From NCBI GenBank assembly GCA_902798585.1, contig CADBXF010000029.1:1-38203 (forward strand): a DNA stretch of 38,203 nt. The letters run 5' to 3'. The translations under genes were made by a program, and so were the position numbers. Position 1 is the stretch's first letter; each line of letters opens with the position of its first letter. Positions 15,912-24,083 of this stretch are shown in pieces. This stretch comes from an uncultured Lachnospiraceae bacterium (GTDB lineage: Bacteria; Bacillota; Clostridia; Lachnospirales; Lachnospiraceae). A model generated the notes under the pieces. It searched no databases, had not been told where the DNA came from, and saw nothing but the letters and a program-made list of their open reading frames with translations.

Positions 15912-16451
15912 TCAAATCGTTTTGCAGAAATCCATGATTTCCGGCTTTCTCTTTTCCACATCCCCCTTATACTCAATCGCTGTGAGGCCGAGATGACCGG
16001 CGCAGGCTATATGCAGGTGTCCGTAAAAGTGCTCGATGCTGTGAATGATTCTGTCACATTCATGCATGCCGGGACCGGTTCTGAGAGCAATTGCAAAGCC
16101 GCGCTTCCCCTCCTGTATCGCAGCATGCGGTTCATGGGTATCGCACCACGGAGTACATCTGTCGATAAATGCCTTGAATTGCCCGGGGATATCCGCCCAA
16201 TATGACGGAGCAACCGAAACAACAACCTCCGCCTCGTCGATTTTCTTCATAATCCGGCTGACATCATCTTCCATGATGCAGCGAGCAGTTCTGTGACAGG
16301 TCCGGCATCCTCGGCAGTAATCGAACCTGTAGTCATCAATACAGATACACTCGGTGTCATAGCGCGCTGAGATTTCCCCTTCGACAATGCGGACAATTTC
16401 AGCTGTGGCGCCGGTTTTGACCGGGCTGCAATTGATAATCAATGCTTTCAA
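15912..16451 (-). CDS. flavodoxin-fold FMN reductase / iron-sulfur flavoprotein-like (second copy)
   Basis: This is a 179-residue flavodoxin-fold protein related in design to the 14053-14607 product. LKALIINCSPVKTGATAE is the flavin loop. YCRGCRTC followed by ARC gives the CxxCxxC-type cluster. SVAPSYWADIPGQFKAFIDR is the second loop. The start is a TTG. The first possible TTG (16458-16460) sits one base from AAAGGGG and is too close; the next TTG (16449-16451) is ten bases away and is chosen. Neighbours are a Nudix hydrolase (upstream, 24 bases) and an anchored Ig-like protein (downstream). It is probably an NAD(P)H-dependent reductase of unknown substrate. Confidence 0.8.
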   Translation of the reverse strand: MKALIINCSPVKTGATAEIVRIVEGEISARYDTECICIDDYRFDYCRGCRTCHRTARCIMEDDVSRIMKKIDEAEVVVSVAPSYWADIPGQFKAFIDRCTPWCDTHEPHAAIQEGKRGFAIALRTGPGMHECDRIIHSIEHFYGHLHIACAGHLGLTAIEYKGDVEKRKPEIMDFCKTI

Positions 16452-16475
16452 TGTAGTCAATCCCCTTTCGAAATG

Positions 16476-16979
16476 CTATTTCGAATCCGTATGTTCGGAC
16501 CGGATATACTCCCGCATCCTCTCGCTCAACAGTTCCTCGGGGGACATCCTACAGATTTCTTCGGCCGTTGCCCACTTATAAGCTATCGTTTCCCCCTCCT
16601 GCAGTTTGACGCACGCCTTATCGCAATCGGTGATACAGAGGTACTCAACATAGACGCAGTGCGTCGGATCCCACGGAAAACGGTTGATTTCGGTCAGCCT
16701 GTCCGACACGATACCGGTCTCCTCGCGCAGTTCCCGCCGTGCACAGTCTTCCGCGGTTTCCCCTTTGAGCGCTGACCCGCCGGCTGTTGCCTCCCACATG
16801 TTCGGATACGACTTTCTCGAATCCCGCTGCATAAGCAGGTAGGTCCCGTCGACATGTTCGACGAGAATATGACACACCAGATGATATACACCCGCCGGTA
16901 TCAAAGCTTCTTCACCCCGAATCAGCGTCATTCCTTCAATCACTTTCATCTCTGAATTATATGCATCCCACAGCTCCAT
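16476..16979 (-). CDS. Nudix hydrolase
   Basis: This is a 167-residue Nudix enzyme. The Nudix box GX5EX7REUXEEXGU is complete from G68 to I90 (RELREETGI at the end), so hydrolysis of a nucleoside diphosphate linked to another moiety is expected. The N-terminal MELWDAYNSE with HILVEHVDGTYLLMQRD resembles the group that includes IPP-isomerase-like Nudix proteins. The exact substrate is unknown. The frame is open to 17081, but the ATG at 16977-16979 is chosen because AAGGAT lies nine bases upstream and the fold starts there. The 171 bases upstream up to the S66 gene hold no other signal I could name. It is closely followed by the flavin reductase (24 bases), so they may be cotranscribed. Confidence 0.9.
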   Translation of the reverse strand: MELWDAYNSEMKVIEGMTLIRGEEALIPAGVYHLVCHILVEHVDGTYLLMQRDSRKSYPNMWEATAGGSALKGETAEDCARRELREETGIVSDRLTEINRFPWDPTHCVYVEYLCITDCDKACVKLQEGETIAYKWATAEEICRMSPEELLSERMREYIRSEHTDSK

Positions 16980-17150
16980 TTTTCTTATATCCTTATCGAT
17001 TAATCTGACACAGTCCGGCTTCACGGAGCAATTCCGAACAGGCATTGCTGCGTTCTGCCGCATTCTCTTATTTCCCAACATGCTCCGCTGATTCCGTCAC
17101 TGTGCCTTCCTTCTTAACAGAACAAGATATTCCGATGTTCCGTCCTTTCC

Positions 17151-18236
17151 TTACAACACTCCGGGTTCGGAAATTTCTATCCTCGGAACATCGCAGTCAA
17201 TCTCCATTTGCGCTCCGACGGGGAGTACCGTCATGGGCGTTCTGTGAATGCAATCCATATTTTCCAGGATGACCATATCCGGCCTGCGGACTTCCCTGCA
17301 TATCACCTTGAGAATCGTTTCCTCACTGTCTTCATCCATAGGACCCGTGATTACCGCTTTCGCCTTATCAAAGACTCCGGCCGCTGCAAAGGCTCGAAGC
17401 TCATGTAATCCGGCCAGTTTACTGCCGTAAATATTACAGTGTTCCAACGCAATAATCGAATCTTCCCACATATCAGGCCCCGGAAAATACCTGGTCCCCA
17501 TAATCTGCCAAAGCGGACCTCCGCAAACCGGAACAATATGACCGGTGACTTTTCCGGTTCCCTGCAGTACCTTGTAGCCGGTCCCCGGAGTCCACGGAAT
17601 TATATCATTCGGGTCTTCAATAGCGTCTGTCTCCGGGAATCTTTCACACTGCACTTCCCGGAGTCCCTTTTTGACCGTATATGTGGTATTCCAATCAATC
17701 GGCGTGGTCTCTTCCGCCGGCTTAATCTCGCCGATCACCTCAGCGGAAAATAAAGTCCTTCGAATGGCCTCCTCCGTATATGCATCCAGCTTTCCGGGCT
17801 GCGCAATCGGTGTCAGAACCGTAGGTCCGTAATAAGCACGGACGCCTGCGTATGCGAAAACAGCCATCCATGTGGCAATATCGGAAAAGCCCATGAATAC
17901 CTTCGGATGATCATGGATGACCTGCGGATCGATATACGGAAGAACACGATAGGAATCGTCTCCGCCCTGGTTGCAGATGATTCCTTTGACGGAATCCTCC
18001 TTCAAAGCCCACATCAAATCCTCGGCTCTTTTCTCGGGATGCTCATAAAGATATTTGCTCCCTTTAAGCGCATTGGGCGTTTCAACCACCTTTACATGAA
18101 AGATTTTTTCAAATCTTCTCTTTCCAAGCAGGTACCTGGGAAGCATGTCCGCATCCCCGGCACGGCCTCCGGAAACGGAAATGAACGCAACGGTGTCGCC
18201 CTCATTCAGTTTTTCCGGAATGATCAGCTTTTTCAT
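17151..18236 (-). CDS. S66 family peptidase, MccF-like
   Basis: This is a 361-residue serine peptidase of the S66 (LD-carboxypeptidase/MccF) family. The nucleophile is Ser118 in MGFSDIA, the same number as in microcin C7 immunity protein MccF. The catalytic glutamate is likely in ALEHCN, and a histidine follows in NMDCIHRTP. The family cleaves either murein tetrapeptides at the L-D bond or acyl-sulfamoyl nucleotide antibiotics. The long insert before CGGPLWQIMGT favours the MccF-like side. The ATG at 18234-18236 has GAGGGAG four bases upstream; the frame is open 20 codons more without a ribosome site. It lies 40 bases after a lipoprotein gene on the same strand. The choice between recycling and immunity cannot be made from sequence. 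Confidence 0.9.
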   Translation of the reverse strand: MKKLIIPEKLNEGDTVAFISVSGGRAGDADMLPRYLLGKRRFEKIFHVKVVETPNALKGSKYLYEHPEKRAEDLMWALKEDSVKGIICNQGGDDSYRVLPYIDPQVIHDHPKVFMGFSDIATWMAVFAYAGVRAYYGPTVLTPIAQPGKLDAYTEEAIRRTLFSAEVIGEIKPAEETTPIDWNTTYTVKKGLREVQCERFPETDAIEDPNDIIPWTPGTGYKVLQGTGKVTGHIVPVCGGPLWQIMGTRYFPGPDMWEDSIIALEHCNIYGSKLAGLHELRAFAAAGVFDKAKAVITGPMDEDSEETILKVICREVRRPDMVILENMDCIHRTPMTVLPVGAQMEIDCDVPRIEISEPGVL

Positions 18237-18276
18237 ATTGCTCCCTCTTCCTGCGCCGAACACAGTATGGACAGTT

Positions 18277-18954
18277 CTATTCGGATTCACCGACAAAATG
18301 CTCTATTATCACGGTGTCCGGGAACTTGCCGCTCGGCGACATAAGTCTCTTTGTCAACAGGTCCTCCTGAATTTCTTCCTGGCTCTCCGCGTACCAGGCC
18401 ACCTTCACAATGACTATCAGACTTCCGCCCTGTTCGCATTCCTTCAAATACTCTTCAAAGCCTTCCGGCGTAACCGTCGCCGGAATAACTTTCATCGATC
18501 CAAGCTCTTTTACAGACATAGCATATAGTACCGGAGGCTTGAAGGTAACGGAGGTGATTTGAATCGACTTATCCCGAAAGGCCGGTGATTCCCCGATTCT
18601 CTGCTCGAGATATGCACATATGAATTTTCCGAATTCTTCCCCGTACCAGTCCGTGAAAACCTTTTTGCAGCTGATGTCAACATATGCTGCAAAGTCGACA
18701 CCGTCCTTTTTCAATTGGTATTTTGCATATGAAAATCCAGCTGCGGAAGAGGGCGTCACCTGCCAGGAAACGAGTTGGTAATCCTGGCTCTCCCAGCCGT
18801 AGTTTTCCAACAGCGCCTGCTTCAGTAATTCTTCTCCGTCCGCTGTCAATTGCGCCATTTCCTGGTCCGTCACATTAGGGCAGCCCGTAAGCAGCACCGC
18901 ACACAATGTCACCATCAGAAGAACCCCGATTCGAAGATAAACTCTTTTCTTCAT
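18277..18954 (-). CDS. lipoprotein, unknown function
   Basis: This is a 225-residue secreted lipoprotein. A basic start, a hydrophobic core (about 8-22) and a lipobox LLTGC with Cys25 predict cleavage by signal peptidase II and lipid anchoring on the outer membrane face. The mature part is acidic, with mixed helix and strand character and no recognised domain. A region YVDISCKKVFTDWYGEEFGK and the end PDTVIIEHFVGESE show no catalytic motif. GGAGGGG lies immediately before the ATG. The S66 peptidase gene follows by 40 bases, suggesting cotranscription. A 72-bp tandem repeat lies directly upstream (18985-19128), within the leader or spacer region. No promoter could be separated from the repeat. 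Confidence 0.8.
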   Translation of the reverse strand: MKKRVYLRIGVLLMVTLCAVLLTGCPNVTDQEMAQLTADGEELLKQALLENYGWESQDYQLVSWQVTPSSAAGFSYAKYQLKKDGVDFAAYVDISCKKVFTDWYGEEFGKFICAYLEQRIGESPAFRDKSIQITSVTFKPPVLYAMSVKELGSMKVIPATVTPEGFEEYLKECEQGGSLIVIVKVAWYAESQEEIQEDLLTKRLMSPSGKFPDTVIIEHFVGESE

Positions 18955-18984
18955 ATCCCCTCCATTTATGAGCGTAGCGAAATA

Positions 18985-19128
18985 AATCGAGGTCGGTTGC
19001 GCAAGGATTACGCAGCGCGACCGGGTATCCGCGAAAAGCGCTTCGCGGTTTTCGCGAATCGAGGTCGGTTGCGCAAGGATTACGCAGCGCGACCGGGCAA
19101 CCGCGAAAAGCGCTTCGCGGTTTTCGCG
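18985..19128. repeat. two 72-bp direct tandem repeats with nested palindromes
   Basis: Copies lie at 18985-19056 and 19057-19128 and differ at only two positions. Each contains CCGCGAA...TTCGCGG inside a larger CGCGAAAA...TTTTCGCG palindrome. Each also contains an imperfect GGTCGGTTGCGC...GCAGCGCGACC inverted repeat. The block is far more GC-rich and structured than its neighbours. It fills most of the 243-base gap between the nucleotidyltransferase and lipoprotein genes. No transposase or reverse transcriptase is nearby. It looks like a REP/BIME-type interspersed element or an RNA-structured spacer. Bases 19129-19197 hold nothing else I can name. Confidence 0.85.
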
Positions 19129-19197
19129 ATATCTCCTATAAATCCCACTCGCGAGAGCTACGGTATCTCTGCTTTTATACCCTTATTCCCCATCGCC

Positions 19198-20064
19198 TCA
19201 CAAAGCAGCTTCGTTCGCTTTCTGCAGTTCCTTTTCCAGGACATCGGCATATTTCTGTACCGTCGGTCCCAATCCGGACAACCACTTTTGCGTATCCGGG
19301 TCCTCCCTGTAAACCGACGGATTTTTCCGAATCATGATTGTTTTCCCGAGAGCCGCTTCCTCAGGGAAAATGTGATTGTCAAGCGCCCAAAGACCCGCTG
19401 CTGTTTTGGAAATTACTTTTCCGTATCGCAGCGTATAAATGCACCTTGCTATATCAAGAAGCCACCCGCACGAATACAGCCTGCCGTCGGTTTGAACAGC
19501 GTATTTCCGAATTGTCTCGTAATGCGCAAGAACTCCCTGCACCAGCTCTTCCTTCGCCGGTTCGGGAAACGGCCAGCTGACTTCCCCGCAGACCGACCGC
19601 GAGCATACCGCAAGCTCGTATCTCGCAAATGCATCCATCGTATAGCTGTCGGTAACGCGCTGCCCGCTTGTTCCCCAGTATACCAGCCGTTGAAAAGCGC
19701 GGTCGCAATACTCCTGCCGATTGGCAATGATTCCTTCAAAGGAGCGGAAATACGGGTTCGCCGGTTCTCTCTCCTGCATCTTCTGACGAAGCATCACCAG
19801 GCGGTCTGCCTGATCCGCCGATATTTCGGAATCGGTAAGCGCAACAAAATCGATATCACTCCACCCGAGCCGAAAATCGTCCATAACGACACTTCCGTAC
19901 AACCAGATGCCGTACACATTTCCCCTGAGTATTGCAACAATCTCGTCCGTCATCGCGGACACCGCCTGCTCCAAGCTCATCTCATATACCCCCCGTTTTT
20001 CGAGATCAAAGTGCATCCCGTCAAAGGAGGCGAACATTTTTTCCGTTGTATCAATAATCTTCAT
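19198..20064 (-). CDS. AadA-like nucleotidyltransferase
   Basis: This is a 288-residue protein of the nucleotidyltransferase superfamily. WLYGSVV with GS at 57-58 and SDIDF with Asp70 and Asp72 form the metal-binding GS...DxD core. The C-terminal half (RLYSCGWLLDIARCIYTLRY, then KTAAGLWALDN) matches the helical domain found after it in AadA/DUF4111 proteins. Relatives adenylylate streptomycin/spectinomycin, but many chromosomal members have no proven antibiotic substrate. The ATG has only a weak AAAGATGG upstream. The gene lies 59 bases after the cupin gene and before the palindromic repeat block. Resistance should not be assumed. Confidence 0.8.
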   Translation of the reverse strand: MKIIDTTEKMFASFDGMHFDLEKRGVYEMSLEQAVSAMTDEIVAILRGNVYGIWLYGSVVMDDFRLGWSDIDFVALTDSEISADQADRLVMLRQKMQEREPANPYFRSFEGIIANRQEYCDRAFQRLVYWGTSGQRVTDSYTMDAFARYELAVCSRSVCGEVSWPFPEPAKEELVQGVLAHYETIRKYAVQTDGRLYSCGWLLDIARCIYTLRYGKVISKTAAGLWALDNHIFPEEAALGKTIMIRKNPSVYREDPDTQKWLSGLGPTVQKYADVLEKELQKANEAAL

Positions 20065-20123
20065 CTGTCCATCTTTCGCTCTTCATTCGAATTATCGGAA
20101 TCCTGACCTTCCGGCAAAAGCCG

Positions 20124-20624
20124 TCACTCACCGTCCAGATAGTTCACTTCGGAATCGAGTTTGAATGATTTCTGCATTCCCCCCGCAAGAAAACGCACAT
20201 TGCCGGAGTCCGGGTAAACGACGACATCCGAAGCGGAAAATGTGTCAATATCCAGGTAAACCACGGGGGCTTCCGAGACATTTGTCAGCATATGTCCTCC
20301 GTTTTCATTCGGCGGAATGACGATGACATCTCCCTCCTTCACGGTGATGTCGCCTCCCGGTGTCTTCAAAACGGCCTCGCCGGATATGATATAAAAGGCT
20401 TCCTCCTTGCCGAAATGCCGGTGATACGGGTAATTGCTCTTCCCGGGCATCAGCGTATAGAAGTTCACGGTAAGCTGCCCTTCACCGCTTCTGTACGGCG
20501 AAAAGACCTCGTTTTTCGAAAATTCATAGGACCGTTTATGTTCTCCCTCCGGATCGTAAAACCGATTCAGGTTTTTGTTTTCGTAGCCCGAATCATTCAC
20601 ATTCTTGATGATTATATCCCGCAT
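20124..20624 (-). CDS. cupin-domain protein
   Basis: This is a 166-residue single-domain cupin. Motif 1 is YPYHRHFGKEEAFYIISGEA with His68, His70 and a glutamate at about 75. Motif 2 is EGDVIVIPPNENGGHMLTN with His111. These are the usual metal ligands of the double-stranded beta-helix. Such proteins act as isomerases, dioxygenases or sensors; the particular reaction cannot be told. GAGGA lies just before the ATG. It sits between the MATE gene (81 bases upstream) and the nucleotidyltransferase gene. The spacer toward MATE has an imperfect CCCCGGC/GCCGAGG hairpin without a T-run. Confidence 0.8.
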   Translation of the reverse strand: MRDIIIKNVNDSGYENKNLNRFYDPEGEHKRSYEFSKNEVFSPYRSGEGQLTVNFYTLMPGKSNYPYHRHFGKEEAFYIISGEAVLKTPGGDITVKEGDVIVIPPNENGGHMLTNVSEAPVVYLDIDTFSASDVVVYPDSGNVRFLAGGMQKSFKLDSEVNYLDGE

Positions 20625-20705
20625 CGTTCCTCATCTCCCGTATTTTCCGTATTCTCCCGCCCGAGACCTCGGCGCTTTCGTGCCGGGGCAGTTCCCGCGG
20701 CTTCC

Positions 20706-22049
20706 TCACAGCATCAGCTTGTCCTTATAGGTGGCGCGGTATATGCACAAAAGAAACAGCGCGCACAAAACCCAGGTGACCGGCTCTGTTAATGCTACGG
20801 CTTTATAGCCGGATACCGGTACAAACCACAGACTGGAAGCTGTCTTTACCGCGAGCTCGATTGCGCTCGATATGACCGGAGTCACCTTGTATCCCATGGC
20901 CTGCATCGACATCCGCATCACGAGAAGAATGCTCAGCGGGATAAAGAACAGGGTGCTCATCGTCAAATTCAGGTACCCGTTGGAAATGACTGCGCTGTCC
21001 GCGGTTCCGAGTATCCTGCCTATCATGATTTTGCCTGCCGACAGCGACAGCGTCGCCGAAAGTATGCTCCACGCTGCTGCAATCACAAGAACTTTCTTTA
21101 TGGCTGCGGTTATTCTTTCCGTCTTGCCCGCGCCGTAGTTCTGGCTTGTGAAGGTTGCCGTCGCGGTGCTTATTGTCGACAGCGGCATCATCAGGAACTC
21201 ATATATTTTGCGCGATGCGGTATGGGCTGCGATAAACACTGTGCCGAGCGCATTGATTGCCTTCTGCAGTATAATCGAACCGAGCGCAAACACGGAATTC
21301 ATAAGAGCCATGGACAATCCGGTGGAAAGCATCTCCCGTATGAGCTCACCGTCGGGCTCGAAATCACTGAATTCCGGCATATAATCGGGGTATTTCCTGA
21401 TGATGTACCAAAGTCCGGCCGCGGCCGGAAGAATCGTAGCAATCAAGGTTGCATAGGCAGCTCCCTCAATTCCCATGCCGAGCTTCGCGATGAATATCCA
21501 GTCAAGCAAAGCGTTGATTCCGCATGAGAAGATCAGGAAATACAACGGCGTCCTGCTGTTTCCCAATGCCCGCAGAAATCCCGCGGACATATTGTAGAGA
21601 ATGTTGGCTGTCATTCCCGCAAAGATTATGAATATATAGGCATAGGCCTGCGAAAAGATTTCCTCCGGCGTATCCAGAAGCCACAGCAGCTTATCAAGCA
21701 GTGGCAGGATAATTGCAGTCAGCAAAACGGTGATAACGACATTCAGCATCAGCATGGTCGCAAATGCTCTCTTGAGTTTCGGAATGTCTTTTTTGCCGTA
21801 TATTCTGGCAATGATGATTCCGTATCCGCTGTTAAGTCCGCTCGCAAAATAGATAACCACCGCATACAGCGCCGATGTAGCACCGATAGCGGCAACCGCG
21901 CTGTCTCCGAGATTGTGTCCTGCAATGCTCGTGTCCACCAGATTGTATGCCTGCTGGAACATCGTTCCGATAAACAACGGCAGTGCGAACATCAGTATTT
22001 TTTCAAGAGAATTGCCGGTTGTCATGTCCGAAGTTCTTCCGGAAGCCAT
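20706..22049 (-). CDS. MATE family efflux transporter
   Basis: This is a 447-residue integral membrane protein with about twelve hydrophobic segments in two similar halves. It starts MTTGNSLEKILMFALPLFIG, the typical MATE opening, followed by QQAYNLVDTSIAGHNLGDSA. The MATE family exports drugs, toxic metabolites or cationic compounds using a sodium or proton gradient, and clostridial members of this DinF/NorM-like type are common. The substrate is unknown. The ATG follows GGGGGATAGGAT. It lies 38 bases downstream of the deoxyribonucleotidase gene, so it may be the distal gene of the unit starting at 23855. Confidence 0.93.
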   Translation of the reverse strand: MASGRTSDMTTGNSLEKILMFALPLFIGTMFQQAYNLVDTSIAGHNLGDSAVAAIGATSALYAVVIYFASGLNSGYGIIIARIYGKKDIPKLKRAFATMLMLNVVITVLLTAIILPLLDKLLWLLDTPEEIFSQAYAYIFIIFAGMTANILYNMSAGFLRALGNSRTPLYFLIFSCGINALLDWIFIAKLGMGIEGAAYATLIATILPAAAGLWYIIRKYPDYMPEFSDFEPDGELIREMLSTGLSMALMNSVFALGSIILQKAINALGTVFIAAHTASRKIYEFLMMPLSTISTATATFTSQNYGAGKTERITAAIKKVLVIAAAWSILSATLSLSAGKIMIGRILGTADSAVISNGYLNLTMSTLFFIPLSILLVMRMSMQAMGYKVTPVISSAIELAVKTASSLWFVPVSGYKAVALTEPVTWVLCALFLLCIYRATYKDKLML

Positions 22050-22087
22050 ATCCTATCCCCCGTTTTCTCAGCTTATTCTTCCCCGCC

Positions 22088-22672
22088 TTACATTGCCTGC
22101 AGCCCGTCCGATATGCGTTCCCGGCACGATTGCTCCGCCGCTGCGATTTCCACTTCGATTTCCTGCCAGTTTTTTACACGGACAATCCCGTGCGCTTTCT
22201 CATCGAAATCCCTGTTGTACGGTGCGTCAAAGAGAAGTTTCCGATAGGTTCCGCCGATCAGATTGTGAATCCCGTCGTCAATCAGTATGTCCCCGTCAAT
22301 CATCTGCTTGTTGGAGGTTATGACGATATTTTTCCATGACAGAAACGGAAAATACCGGAAAATAACTTTTTCCATCTTGTACTGAATCACCGCATACGGC
22401 GTGTTCGTCACGACATAAACCTCATGCCCGGCGTCCAGCAGTCGCTTCACGCATTCGGGCGCTCCCGGCATCGGTTTCATGCGATCGTAAAGCGCCTCCT
22501 CCAGCTCCGCGCCGTAGACCTGTTCACGGGTCAGGCCCGGGAAGGCCGCTGTCATGTCCCACTCCTTCAAATCCTCGTATTCCACATTGCGGCCGTATTT
22601 TTCATCCAGATAGAGCACCCACTCCTGCGAGAGGTTCTCAAGCACGCCGTCCGCATCAATCAGAATTCTCAT
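22088..22672 (-). CDS. 5'(3')-deoxyribonucleotidase-like HAD phosphatase
   Basis: This is a 194-residue HAD-superfamily phosphatase of the NT5C/5'(3')-deoxyribonucleotidase type. Motif I is LIDADGV with Asp6 and Asp8. Motif II is VVTNTP with Thr90. Lys123 in TSNKQ is motif III, and Asp133-Asp134 in LIDDG are motif IV. It probably dephosphorylates nucleotides or related phosphates in the cytoplasm. The frame is open to 22762, but the ATG at 22670-22672 is preferred. AGGGAGA lies eight bases upstream and the domain starts there. The start overlaps the end of the YD-repeat gene (stop at 22656) by 17 bases, indicating translational coupling. A functional link to the repeat protein is not obvious. 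Confidence 0.85.
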   Translation of the reverse strand: MRILIDADGVLENLSQEWVLYLDEKYGRNVEYEDLKEWDMTAAFPGLTREQVYGAELEEALYDRMKPMPGAPECVKRLLDAGHEVYVVTNTPYAVIQYKMEKVIFRYFPFLSWKNIVITSNKQMIDGDILIDDGIHNLIGGTYRKLLFDAPYNRDFDEKAHGIVRVKNWQEIEVEIAAAEQSCRERISDGLQAM

Positions 22673-23855
22673 CTCCCCATTCTCCCTGTGTCTTATCCTC
22701 CTGAGCCACCGCAATTTCGGTCCATTCGAATTGCAGGGTTTGCGGCCCGTTTCTCCTTGCAATGCGAATCACATTTCCATGCTCATCATATTCATACAGT
22801 ATACTGCTGTCCGTATCTCCTTTGTATATCTGCTCGTATAATCTTCCGTTCTCGTCATACAAGTACTCCCCGTAAATACCTTGCGGGTTTTTCTGACGAA
22901 GAGGTTGTCCGTCCGAAGCAAGTTCGACGGTCATCTCCTCGCCGTACCTCGCTTCCGACCAACGAGATTCGAAGGCCATATATACCTCCTCTTCATAGGA
23001 GGACAGCCAGGTTCCCGTCAGCTCGCGGGGCGGAAAATCCCCCTTCGGGAAATAATACTTTGATTCCTGGATAACGGCTCCCTTGCCGTCATACGCCGAG
23101 TTCCTTATCAGCCGCCATCCGTCATATTCCTTCTCCCGATATACATACCCGTTTTCTTCGGAATAGCGAACGGTCCTCTTTTCTCCGTCATACACAATAT
23201 CGATGACATAACTGCCGGTTGCATCGGACATGGTGATTCGGCTTATTCTGCCCGAATCATCATATTGATACTCTGAAGTGCCTCGCTCGTTTTCGCGCGC
23301 AGCATTATGCCACAACTCTCTCGGTCTTCCCTCCGAATCGAAATACCAGGTATTGATAGTATATCGGACTTCCCTGCATCTCACCTCGGTCAATCTGCCC
23401 GATTCATCGACGGTATAAGATTCTATCGGGTCCTGCATCCAGTAGATCAGCGGATCTGTCACGAAAAAACTCTCCTCGGTATGTTCACCCGTAGTTACCC
23501 GGCGTATACCGCACCCGCCCGGAAAATAAACCGTTTCCCGCGTAGTGGTGTTCTTCACTTCACCTTTTACTTTTCTCTGCTCTTCCCGGAATATTTCCCG
23601 TCCCTTATCGTCATATTTAAACCGATATTCAAACACTAAGGCACCGTTTTCGTATATGCCTTTGGCTTCCGACACTCTCCAGACTGTATTTTCCGACGGT
23701 TTCCGCTTTTCGGAATCTCTGTCCTGCTTCCGGGAAAGCACATGTACAAGAAGCAATGCCACCACAAGCATCACAAAGAGACCAACGGAAACAATCACAA
23801 GGATGTATCCGTTCCGCCCCGTCTGCCCGCCGTCTCTTTCGTTCGCTCTTAACAT
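22656..23855 (-). CDS. membrane-anchored YD/RHS-like repeat protein (second)
   Basis: This is a 399-residue protein with a short cytoplasmic start, one hydrophobic segment (about 17-40, ILVIVSVGLFVMLVVALLLV) and a hydrophilic outer part. The outer part carries YD-type motifs: YDDKGREIF, DESGRLTEV, DSEGRPREL, YDDSGRISRI, YDENGRLYEQ and YDEHGNVIRI. It is built like the 738-2051 product but diverged in sequence. It is too short for an RHS toxin and has no toxin tip. AGGGGAG lies seven bases before the ATG. It is followed with a 17-base overlap by the HAD gene. A surface-exposed binding or scaffolding role is plausible but unproven. Confidence 0.78.
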   Translation of the reverse strand: MLRANERDGGQTGRNGYILVIVSVGLFVMLVVALLLVHVLSRKQDRDSEKRKPSENTVWRVSEAKGIYENGALVFEYRFKYDDKGREIFREEQRKVKGEVKNTTTRETVYFPGGCGIRRVTTGEHTEESFFVTDPLIYWMQDPIESYTVDESGRLTEVRCREVRYTINTWYFDSEGRPRELWHNAARENERGTSEYQYDDSGRISRITMSDATGSYVIDIVYDGEKRTVRYSEENGYVYREKEYDGWRLIRNSAYDGKGAVIQESKYYFPKGDFPPRELTGTWLSSYEEEVYMAFESRWSEARYGEEMTVELASDGQPLRQKNPQGIYGEYLYDENGRLYEQIYKGDTDSSILYEYDEHGNVIRIARRNGPQTLQFEWTEIAVAQEDKTQGEWGDENSD

Positions 23856-23889
23856 AACAGCTCCCCTTCCTTCTGTTCCGTCCCCGATG

Positions 23890-24081
23890 TCACTGTTTCG
23901 CGGTCAACTCATTCAATTCGAGAATCACTTCCAGCATCATATTGGCGCCGTAGGTAAGAAAGCCCGAAGCTGCCGGAAGTCTCATGATTTCGGTAAATCC
24001 CGCATTTTCCGCGGTCGCAACCGCACGGTCCATGTGATAATTGCTGCTGATCAGAACGGCCGGCGTTCCCGCAGGCAGCAT
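23890..24081 (-). pseudogene. YdcF/DUF218 C-terminal remnant
   Basis: The 63 codons encode the C-terminal part of a YdcF/SanA-like DUF218 protein: AVLISSNYHMDRAVATAENA is the family's SNYHMxRA block, followed by LPA and GANMMLEVILELNEL. The N-terminal two thirds, including the signal or membrane part, are missing. It begins with an ATG two bases after the stop of dihydrofolate reductase, with only a distant AAGGA. A deletion seems to have brought the two genes together. It may still be translated by reinitiation, but a functional enzyme is unlikely. Confidence 0.7.
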
Positions 24082-24083
24082 TT

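Noticed and set aside
18985..19128. Retron msr/msd or diversity-generating template repeat
   Set aside because: No reverse transcriptase, accessory protein or mutagenised target lies nearby. The repeats are simple tandem palindromes.
19198..20064. Aminoglycoside resistance determinant
   Set aside because: The fold is AadA-like, but no mobile context exists and many chromosomal relatives have no proven drug substrate, so resistance is not called.
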